Source: Polaromonas sp. YR568 (GTDB lineage: Bacteria; Pseudomonadota; Gammaproteobacteria; Burkholderiales; Burkholderiaceae_C). From it: DNA of 64,000 nucleotides. The stretch lies in contig NZ_FPBM01000008.1 of the NCBI RefSeq assembly GCF_900116715.1, forward strand, positions 182,706 through 246,705. Reading direction: 5' to 3'. The first letter of the stretch is position 1. Every line of letters starts with the position of its first letter. The notes beneath the pieces were generated by a model. That model saw only the letters and a list, made by a program, of their open reading frames with translations. It did no database searches and had not been told where the DNA came from. Shown here in pieces: positions 24,246 through 31,046 of the stretch. The translations under genes and the position numbers were made by a program.

Positions 24246-24884
24246 ATGAAATTAACTGACGCCCAACTTGCTGCAATGCTAAAGATGCAAGAGTCGATGA
24301 ACTCCAAGATAGACCCTAATTGGAGGGATCGCAACAATGCTTGGTACAGAGCTGCCTGGGTGGAATGCGGGGAATTAATGGATCACGTCGGCTGGAAATG
24401 GTGGAAAAAACAAATGCCGTGTGGGCCGCAAATCGACTTGGAGCTCGTAGATCTCTGGCACTTCGGGCTTAGTGATGTGCTGCAACATTCTCCCGCAACG
24501 ACGGCAATTAGCTCAATCCAGAACCTCCTAAGCGGCAACCCGTCACCCAATGCCGTTAGCCAAGAAAGGCAGTTAAGAATAGTAGAAGAGTTTGCAGAGA
24601 CCACTCTGAGAGAAAAGAGATTTCCTATTCGAAAGTTTGTGGAGTTGGCGTCCGCCTTCGGCTTCAGCGGCGACAGCCTCTACAGAGGCTACATTGGTAA
24701 AAATGTGCTGAATAGATTTCGTCAAGATCATGGATATCGTGAAGGCACCTACGAGAAAATTTGGCAGGGTCGAGAAGATAACGAGCATCTGACTGAAATT
24801 GTTACCGACATCGATCCAATGGCAATCGAATTCGAAGACGTCGTGTATAGGGAACTATCACAAAGATATCTAACATCTAAGTAG
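24246..24884 (+). CDS. Dimeric dUTPase-like all-alpha NTP pyrophosphatase (first gene of island operon)
   Basis: A 212-residue all-alpha protein that matches the dimeric dUTPase (dUTPase_2, MazG-related) pattern. Q15 and N19 in the first helix, the Mg-binding pair E40-x-x-E43 in WVECGELMDHVGWKWWKK, the second pair E66-x-x-D69 in ELVDLWHF, and the C-terminal NRFRQDHGYREGTYEKIWQGRED are all as in phage, campylobacter and trypanosomatid enzymes. It should hydrolyse dUTP or a related (d)NTP to the monophosphate. It is preceded by an aaggga RBS and starts an operon whose base composition is clearly lower in GC than both flanks. In this setting it could deplete or sanitise nucleotides during phage attack, or supply precursors for base modification. 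Confidence 0.85.
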   Translation: MKLTDAQLAAMLKMQESMNSKIDPNWRDRNNAWYRAAWVECGELMDHVGWKWWKKQMPCGPQIDLELVDLWHFGLSDVLQHSPATTAISSIQNLLSGNPSPNAVSQERQLRIVEEFAETTLREKRFPIRKFVELASAFGFSGDSLYRGYIGKNVLNRFRQDHGYREGTYEKIWQGREDNEHLTEIVTDIDPMAIEFEDVVYRELSQRYLTSK

Positions 24885-24891
24885 GCTCCGT

Positions 24892-25812
24892 ATGGCTCAG
24901 CAAATACCGGAGTCCTCTCTACGTCGCTGGAAGTACTTGGTGGACGTAGGCCTATGGCCAAGAATGGTCGAGTTCAATTGGCGAGGCTGGATAAATAACT
25001 TTCAAGAGGACGAATTACCGTGGGCGGTCCGCCTGCTTGATAGTTTTTTGTATTTTTCCCAACCTCTTACACGACAGCTTTTCAGAAGTGCTTTTTTAAG
25101 CGCGTCGGAGTTTGTTGTTCCTAAAGACTCAATAAGTACCGCAAGAGGCGCTTGGAGTAAATTTATTGACGATGTGGTGGTAGTCCAGATAAGAGGAGAA
25201 ATTCCTAGCGCTGCCGATAGTGGATTCGCATTTGCAAGGCTAGCTCGAGATGACTTAGGTGTAAATGAGGAGCAGCTTCTAGATGGCCAAGCAGCACTGA
25301 AGTATTTGCTCAGCAAGGGGTCAGGCACCGTAGTGTTTGTGGATGATTTTGTTGGGAGTGGCGCCCAGTTTATTAAGTTATGGAAACGTCAGGAGTTTGT
25401 TTCAAGCGACATAAGCTCCATTTCTTTTGCACAGCTCGTCAATAGACACCCCGACAGTTTTCGTTTTTTTTACTGTACCGCCGTGGCGACTACGTATGGC
25501 ATCAACAACATAAAAGATGTTGCGCCACAAGTGAAGGTACTGAGCGGTCAGATCCTAGATCAAAGGGCAAGTGCGCTGAACTCCCCATCGCTGATATGGC
25601 GAGAGGACATGTGCTCAAGTGGTCCTGAGTTTATAAGGCGAGCAAGTGAGCGGGCGGGGATATCAATGAATTCAGCAGATGACGAAAACTGGCGCGGTTT
25701 TCATGATCTTGGGTTATCGGTGGCGTTTGCTCATGGCTGGCCCGACTCAACCCTTCCTCTTTATTCCTGGCAGGAAAACTGGCAGCCGCTTCTCGTTAAA
25801 GGTGCCGTATGA
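24892..25812 (+). CDS. Phosphoribosyltransferase-like protein (conflict-system PRTase type)
   Basis: A 306-residue protein with a type I PRTase-like PRPP loop, VVFVDDFVGSG, at about residues 147-157 (D151/D152 acidic pair). It is preceded by a predicted strand-helix core (SKFIDDVVVVQIRGEIP, SGFAFARLARDDLG). The C-terminal part (SLIWREDMCSSG, then GLSVAFAHGWPDSTLPLYSWQENW) resembles the ending of PRTase-like proteins found with ORC/CDC6-type ATPases in prokaryotic conflict systems. The partner base or substrate is unknown. The protein may bind PRPP or transfer ribose-phosphate to a base or a small molecule. Spacing to the dUTPase gene is 7 bp, and its stop overlaps the ATPase start by 4 bp (ATGA). 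Assignment rests on motif and context. Confidence 0.75.
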   Translation: MAQQIPESSLRRWKYLVDVGLWPRMVEFNWRGWINNFQEDELPWAVRLLDSFLYFSQPLTRQLFRSAFLSASEFVVPKDSISTARGAWSKFIDDVVVVQIRGEIPSAADSGFAFARLARDDLGVNEEQLLDGQAALKYLLSKGSGTVVFVDDFVGSGAQFIKLWKRQEFVSSDISSISFAQLVNRHPDSFRFFYCTAVATTYGINNIKDVAPQVKVLSGQILDQRASALNSPSLIWREDMCSSGPEFIRRASERAGISMNSADDENWRGFHDLGLSVAFAHGWPDSTLPLYSWQENWQPLLVKGAV

Positions 25813-27698
25813 CAACGCAAAACAGTTCTGCACCCAAACAAACCCTGAGCAGACTCTTGGGGTTGTATAGAGCCGAGTGGCTAGACAATCAGCTATACGA
25901 GCTTTTTACAGAGCCAACATACTTTGGTGAACTCACTACCAACAGACCCTGCATCCTGATAGGGGGACGGGGAACGGGGAAGACCACCGTTCTAAAAGGT
26001 TTGTCCTATCAGGGGCAGTATGTACTACAGAATCGAGACCCAGCACGATTGGCGGAGATGCCATTCATAGGTCTCTACTATCGCGTTAATACCAATCGCG
26101 TGACCGCTTTTCAAGGATCTGAGCTCACCGAGGAGAGGTGGATTGCATATTTTGCGCATTACATAAACTTAATTTTCTGCCAGCTAGTTTTAGACTTTGT
26201 AGGCTGGTATGAAGAACAGACAGGTCAACACATTGATCTTTCGCTAGCCGAACTCAAAACCATTTCGGTTGCCCTTGCAATGCAGCCAGCTACAAGCATT
26301 GCTGATCTTGCCGACGCCGTGGAAGATTCCCTTGTCGATTTTGAGGCGGCAATCAATACCGTATCTGACGCCAAGCCTCTTAAGCTGTCTATGCAGGCGG
26401 CACCTATTGATCTACTAACAGCCGCGCTTCTAGAGAAATCCCCGCTTATTGGTAAGCAGTTCTTCTTCTTGATCGATGAATACGAAAACTTCACTGACTA
26501 TCAACAACGTGTCGTAAACACCATCATTAAGCATTCTTCTTCGCCTTATACATTTAAGGTGGGAGTAAGAGAGTTGGGATTAAGGCAACGAGCCACCCTT
26601 GCCGCACACGAACAACTGACTCATCCAGCGGACTATGCTCGCATACCGCTGCTTGATGTTCTAAAGGGGTCCAAATTCAAAAAATTCGCCCAAAGCGTTG
26701 TTGAAACAAGAGTTCGGAAGGCCTATCCTGACATTGATCCTGCCTTGCTCGCAATGCCACTATTGCTACCAGAACTATCGGAGATGGATGAAGCCGATGC
26801 GTTGACGGAGCCTAGCCAAATAGAGGACATCTTCTCGCAGCTGACAGAAGCATCAACTTCAGAGTTGGCGGTTGCGAAAAGCATGCGAGTAGGAGAGTTA
26901 ATGTTTCTTCGGTACTGGGCATCCGCGCCCGGACGAGGGTCGATCCTTGAATGTCTCAGAGACTGGATTGCAAACAATGAGACTTGGCGAGTCCGAATGG
27001 TGAATCATTTTCATGCATCGCTTTTTACGATCAGAAAAGGTAAAACGGGGTTCCGCAAGTACTACGTAGGTTGGGAGACCTTCCTGACACTTTCCAACGG
27101 CAATATTCGATACTTAATTGAACTGGTGCACACGGCATTTCTTCGCCATTTAGATGAGGCACTTGAACCGCCTGCACCGGTCAGCGCTGCCGTACAGACT
27201 CGCGCGGCCCAGGAAGTGGGCTCTAAAAATCTCGCTGAGCTAGAAGGTCTCAGTGTGGAAGGTGCAAGACTTACCAAACTGCTTCTAAGCTTGGGGCGCA
27301 TTTTTCAAGTCCTTGCAGCTGAGGCGGCCGGTCACGCACCAGAAGTAAATCAATTTGCACTACGGTCCTCATCCAGCGCTGATATTGAAAAAAGAGCTGC
27401 AGACCTAATAAACCACGCAGTCATGCATCAAGCCATCGTTCGTCATGCAGGTAGCAAACCCCTAGACGAGACAGACACTAGAGAATTCGACTATTCACTA
27501 CACCCTGTGTTTGCACCTCTATTTGTCTTTAGCTACCGACGCAAACGCAAGCTATCGTTGGAGGCATCAGACGTATTAGGCATGGTAGAGAACCATCGGG
27601 AAACAATTCGCCGAGTCCTCCGAACTTCAAATCGACCAGAAATGGACGGACTCCCTGATCAGTTGAATTTATTTGGCGGTTTCTATGAAGAACATTAG
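25809..27698 (+). CDS. ORC/CDC6-like P-loop (AAA-type) ATPase
   Basis: A 629-residue P-loop ATPase. Walker A GGRGTGKT is at residues 52-59, and Walker B FFFLIDE at 218-224 with acidic pair D223/E224. A sensor-like strand ends in TFKVGVRELGLRQR (about 252-265). The roughly 160-residue spacing between Walker A and B, with a long helical insert, and the winged-helix-like C-terminal part agree with the ORC/CDC6-type ATPases described in bacterial conflict operons. It is likely the sensing or motor subunit of the system and may bind DNA ends or replication structures. It starts with an ATGA overlap with the PRTase gene and overlaps the next gene by 14 bp. There is no nuclease signature in it. Confidence 0.82.
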   Translation: MTTQNSSAPKQTLSRLLGLYRAEWLDNQLYELFTEPTYFGELTTNRPCILIGGRGTGKTTVLKGLSYQGQYVLQNRDPARLAEMPFIGLYYRVNTNRVTAFQGSELTEERWIAYFAHYINLIFCQLVLDFVGWYEEQTGQHIDLSLAELKTISVALAMQPATSIADLADAVEDSLVDFEAAINTVSDAKPLKLSMQAAPIDLLTAALLEKSPLIGKQFFFLIDEYENFTDYQQRVVNTIIKHSSSPYTFKVGVRELGLRQRATLAAHEQLTHPADYARIPLLDVLKGSKFKKFAQSVVETRVRKAYPDIDPALLAMPLLLPELSEMDEADALTEPSQIEDIFSQLTEASTSELAVAKSMRVGELMFLRYWASAPGRGSILECLRDWIANNETWRVRMVNHFHASLFTIRKGKTGFRKYYVGWETFLTLSNGNIRYLIELVHTAFLRHLDEALEPPAPVSAAVQTRAAQEVGSKNLAELEGLSVEGARLTKLLLSLGRIFQVLAAEAAGHAPEVNQFALRSSSSADIEKRAADLINHAVMHQAIVRHAGSKPLDETDTREFDYSLHPVFAPLFVFSYRRKRKLSLEASDVLGMVENHRETIRRVLRTSNRPEMDGLPDQLNLFGGFYEEH

Positions 27699-28677
27699 AG
27701 ACACCCCAGTTCTAACCGATACATACGCCAAAGTTCAAGACTTTAGACCGCAATCCAACTCCACCTACTTGTTCGGACAAACTAGCGAGGAACGAAGCGG
27801 TCACATAAGCACATGGGAAACCGATGCCCCTACTGCGGTATTGAATCGAATAATTTCCGAGGACCGAGAAACTTTCAGCACCGCAAATACTCAGAATTCG
27901 TACTCATTGCGCAGCGATTCAGACTTGGCTCGTTTCTGGAGCATCGAAGCGCCGAGCGAGGTGGTTTATCTAGATATCACCGGGCTCCCCCATTCAATAT
28001 GGGCAGCACTACTAAGATCGGGTCTCGCTCTGTCAAAAGAGTTAATCGTCACCTATGCCGAGCCAAGTAATTATCGACGCAGCGCTGCGCCGGTTGAGGG
28101 TCAAATTTATGATCTGAGTGCAAGCGTAAGCGGCATATCACCCCTTCCTGGATATGCTGTTCTGTCGGAACGTTTCGATAGCGACTTCATTCTTGTAGCT
28201 CTTCTTGGGTTCGAAGGAGCTCGCCTCAGCTTTATGCTTGAACATGTGCAACCCGGAACCGATCGAATCATTCCTGTTATTGGATGCCCAGGCTTTAAAC
28301 CTTGGTACATTTTTGAAGCATATGTTGGCAACAAACGCGTTCTCATTGACACTCAGGCTTGGCACGAAGCGCTATACGCCCCGGGAAACTGTCCGTTCAG
28401 CGTTTTTTATTTGCTAGATGAAATTTCCAAAACTCGTAGTGAGACGGCAATGAAGGTTGCTCTTGTGGGTACCAAACCGCACTCGCTTGGCGCCGTACTA
28501 TTTGCTCTGGCAACAGAAAATCCAGTTGAGCTAATTTACGATCATCCGATCCGCGCTGAAAAACGCACTGATGGCACTGAACGGCTGCTTGCGTATCACG
28601 TATCAAAACTTGTGTCGTACGACCCAGCGGTTAAACGCGCGAAGCAACGTTACCGATCGAGAGGTATCTCTCGATGA
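27685..28677 (+). CDS. Unrecognised island protein with Rossmann-like C-terminal segment
   Basis: A 330-residue protein of no family that I can name. The ATG at 27685 is preferred over an upstream TTG. Its start overlaps the ATPase gene and its stop overlaps the methyltransferase start (ATGA). Two alpha/beta stretches stand out. One is PSEVVYLDITGLPHSIWAAL (about 90-109). The other runs from M256, MKVALVGTKPHSLGAVLFAL, followed by PVELIYDHPIRAEKRTDG, a strand-turn-helix pattern with conserved-looking GTKPH (262-266) that suggests nucleotide or ligand binding. There are no transmembrane helices and no nuclease HNH, PD-D/ExK or TIR motif. It could be a sensor or adaptor partner of the ATPase. 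Confidence 0.78.
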   Translation: MKNIRDTPVLTDTYAKVQDFRPQSNSTYLFGQTSEERSGHISTWETDAPTAVLNRIISEDRETFSTANTQNSYSLRSDSDLARFWSIEAPSEVVYLDITGLPHSIWAALLRSGLALSKELIVTYAEPSNYRRSAAPVEGQIYDLSASVSGISPLPGYAVLSERFDSDFILVALLGFEGARLSFMLEHVQPGTDRIIPVIGCPGFKPWYIFEAYVGNKRVLIDTQAWHEALYAPGNCPFSVFYLLDEISKTRSETAMKVALVGTKPHSLGAVLFALATENPVELIYDHPIRAEKRTDGTERLLAYHVSKLVSYDPAVKRAKQRYRSRGISR

Positions 28678-29729
28678 GTCAAATTGATGCTCATTACACC
28701 TCTGGCGAGGTTGCCAAATCGCTTGTAGATATCGGAGCAATTTATTGCCCCACTCCAAAAGTGGTTGCCGATTTTGCAGCAGGACGAGGTAGCTTATTAG
28801 ATGCCGCCTCCGCTCAATGGGATGATCTCCATTTAGTCGCGAATGACCTGCATAGGAGCTCATATCTTCATCTGAAGCGCCAACGACCGGAATGGAGCGT
28901 CACCAACGCAAATTTCGTGGACGAGCGATCGTTGCGGAGCTCGAAGTTGTCACGCCTTTCAAACATAGTTGACCTTGCCTTGTTGAATCCTCCGTTCTCT
29001 CAGCGTGGAGGCGCGCTTCACACCATAAAGATCGGAGACGATCACATTGAGTGCGGAATAGCCGCAGCGTTCATTGCACGAACATTAGATTTTCTGACCC
29101 CTTCTGGGGCGATCATTTCCATACTTCCAGACGGCTGCTTGACCTCCGAAAGAGACGGTAACGCATGGAAGGCGATCGAAAGAAGTTGTGAGATAACGGT
29201 AGAGAAGAAACTTTCCAGACAGGCCTTCGATAACGCATTTCCAAACACGTCGATCGTCTCAGTGAGAAAGCGAAATTCGAGTTCATCTCACTCAAAGGCA
29301 GTAGACGCATCATTTTTTCAGGATCAGCGCGCAGTAGTCAGAGGCTGGCAGCAAATGCATACCGCATCAGAATGGAACGATGGATTTCACGGCCCCCTGG
29401 TGCATACTACCAATTTAAAAGCCAACACCATACAGTTAGCCGATGCACCTTTAGTAGGTTCAAGTTGGTTTTTTCAGGGCCCCGCGCTTCTTTTCCCTCG
29501 AGTGGGGAAAATTTCCAAAGACAAAGTTTGCATATTGAGAGGTCGACGCAAAGTCGTACTTTCTGACTGCGTTATCGCCGTTCAATTCGACACAATCCAA
29601 CAATGCGAGAACGCTCAAGAGCATTTGTTTTCCCACTGGTCAGACTTCGTTCTCTGTTATTCGGGAACGGGCGCGCCCTACGTCACGATCAGGCGCATTA
29701 GAGAACTATTGATTGCGCTAAAAATTTGA
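28674..29729 (+). CDS. N6-adenine DNA methyltransferase (HsdM/gamma-type) of the island operon
   Basis: A 351-residue SAM-dependent methyltransferase. HYTSGEVAKSLVD at the N-terminus is the motif X region. D33-FAAGRGS is motif I, which binds SAM. N105-P-P-F is the catalytic motif IV of N6-adenine (or N4-cytosine) amino-methyltransferases, in gamma order. A C-terminal part of about 130 residues (from PLVGSSWFFQGPALLFPRVG) looks like a truncated target-recognition domain. No restriction endonuclease is encoded beside it. In this operon it probably marks host DNA for self-protection or builds the modification itself. It is the last gene of the operon, and its stop is followed by hairpins. Confidence 0.88.
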   Translation: MSQIDAHYTSGEVAKSLVDIGAIYCPTPKVVADFAAGRGSLLDAASAQWDDLHLVANDLHRSSYLHLKRQRPEWSVTNANFVDERSLRSSKLSRLSNIVDLALLNPPFSQRGGALHTIKIGDDHIECGIAAAFIARTLDFLTPSGAIISILPDGCLTSERDGNAWKAIERSCEITVEKKLSRQAFDNAFPNTSIVSVRKRNSSSSHSKAVDASFFQDQRAVVRGWQQMHTASEWNDGFHGPLVHTTNLKANTIQLADAPLVGSSWFFQGPALLFPRVGKISKDKVCILRGRRKVVLSDCVIAVQFDTIQQCENAQEHLFSHWSDFVLCYSGTGAPYVTIRRIRELLIALKI

Positions 29730-29746
29730 GGATCACCTCAAGATGG

Positions 29747-29766
29747 CGAATCATCATTCGTTTTTT
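29747..29766 (+). terminator. Probable intrinsic terminator of the island operon
   Basis: CGAAT-catc-ATTCG (5-bp stem) followed by TTTTTT, 18 bp past the methyltransferase stop. A GAGG-atca-CCTC hairpin (29728-29739) precedes it. The stem is short, so efficiency may be modest. It faces a convergent gene ending at 29790. Confidence 0.65.
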
Positions 29767-29789
29767 AGATTATTCGGCTCGGCGCTCAC

Positions 29790-30947
29790 CTACATCCCAA
29801 CAACCTGCCTCTCCCCCAACGCAATATCCAGCATCATCTCGCTGGCCAGCGTCCCAAGCTCCTTCTGCAAGGCCTCCACCGACAAATTCGCCGGCACCAG
29901 CAAGTGCGCCTCCACCTTGAAGGTCTGTTTGCCTGAGACGCCGCTGCGCACGATATCGGTGTGAATGCTTTCGATGCTGATGCCGCGTTCGGCGAGCATC
30001 TTGGTCAAGTTGCTGACGATGCCCAGGCGGTCTTCGCCTACGAGTTCGAGTTCAAACACGCGCAGTGCGGCGGGGGTGTTGGCGCCGTCGCTCTTGGCTA
30101 CCACCACTTGCAGGCCGCTGGATTGCAAGCCGCGGAGGGAGTTGGCGAGGTTGTCGGCGTTTTCGCGGGGCACTTCGAAGTGGACCATGCCGGCGAATTC
30201 ACCGGCCAGGCGGGTCATGCGGCTGGCGGCCCAGTTGGCGCCGAAGCGTTGGGCTTTGTCTGCGAGAGAGCTGACGATGCCCTGGCGGTCTGTGCCGACG
30301 ATGGAGACGACTAACGAGGTGTTGGCGGATGAGACTTCTTCGGTCAGCACCACGGCTTTGCGCAGCATGGGGGCGCGGGTGGCGAAGGCCGGGTCTTGCA
30401 CTTCGGCGGGCAGCTTGCCTTGCAGGCGGGCGTGGTGCACGACCTTGCTGAGCAGCGCCAGGCCCATGGGCGCGAGGGCGCGCTCCCACAGTTCGCGGGC
30501 GGTTTCGCCTTTTTTAACAAAGCACCAGTCTTGCGCGGCGATGGCGCCGGCGTCCCAGCCGTCGGCCAGGTGGTAGACGGAGCCGCCGGCGATGGGGTCG
30601 CCTTCGAGGATCGTCCACTCAACGGCCGCGATGCCGCGGTGCCTTGGCAGCAGCGAGGGGTGGTAGCCGATGCCGCCCAGGCGCGAGCGTGCGAGGGCGT
30701 CGTCACTCACGCGGGCGTGGGTGTGCGCGGCGATGATGAGTTCGGTGCCTTCGGCAATGGCTTCGCCGGGCACGATCTTGGGGTTGGCCAGCACATGCAC
30801 GGGGATGCCAGCGGCGCGCCCGGCGACGGCCAGGCGGTCGTCTTCGGCGGGGGCGACGATGCTGGTGAACTCAATGCCTTCTTCTTTGCGTAGTGCCTCA
30901 AGCACCGAGGCAGCGAAAAAACGGGAACCGACCAAAGCGCATTTCAT
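29790..30947 (-). CDS. Formyltransferase-like domain fused to two C-terminal ACT domains
   Basis: A 385-residue protein. Residues about 1-185 match the formyltransferase (Fmt/PurN) core, with HPSLLPRHRG and GGSVYHLADGWDAGAIAAQ. Residues about 210-385 are two ACT domains (LVVSIVGTDRQGIVSSLADKAQ and LELVGEDRLGIVSNLTKML), as in GcvR-type regulators. The order is the reverse of PurU, which has ACT first. The canonical catalytic Asn of the N-x-H motif is replaced (GYHPSLLP has Gly two positions before His), while the later Asp is kept. So folate-linked formyl transfer or hydrolysis may be altered. The ATG at 30947 follows an agagac RBS. The next gene upstream is an aminotransferase, hinting at glycine, serine or one-carbon regulation. 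Confidence 0.85.
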   Translation of the reverse strand: MKCALVGSRFFAASVLEALRKEEGIEFTSIVAPAEDDRLAVAGRAAGIPVHVLANPKIVPGEAIAEGTELIIAAHTHARVSDDALARSRLGGIGYHPSLLPRHRGIAAVEWTILEGDPIAGGSVYHLADGWDAGAIAAQDWCFVKKGETARELWERALAPMGLALLSKVVHHARLQGKLPAEVQDPAFATRAPMLRKAVVLTEEVSSANTSLVVSIVGTDRQGIVSSLADKAQRFGANWAASRMTRLAGEFAGMVHFEVPRENADNLANSLRGLQSSGLQVVVAKSDGANTPAALRVFELELVGEDRLGIVSNLTKMLAERGISIESIHTDIVRSGVSGKQTFKVEAHLLVPANLSVEALQKELGTLASEMMLDIALGERQVVGM

Positions 30948-31004
30948 TGACACGTCTCTTTAGGAATGAATGGATGAATTGAAAAACTGAAAAACCGGAA
31001 GCGG

Positions 31005-31030
31005 AAATAAAAAAGGGAGCCGAAGCTCCC
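31005..31030 (-). terminator. Intrinsic terminator after the class V aminotransferase gene
   Basis: On the minus strand, GGGAGC-ttcg-GCTCCC is followed by TTTTTT. The stable UUCG tetraloop and T-run make it a strong terminator. It separates the aminotransferase from the downstream formyltransferase-ACT gene, whose start is 58 bp further on. Confidence 0.92.
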
Positions 31031-31046
31031 CATAAAACATGAGCCC

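Noticed and set aside
28674..29729. Methyltransferase as part of a type I or III restriction system
   Set aside because: No R or S subunit gene is adjacent and no nuclease motif was found in the operon.
24113..29789. Island as a prophage or IS element
   Set aside because: There is no transposase, integrase, capsid or terminal repeat. The genes form one compact operon.
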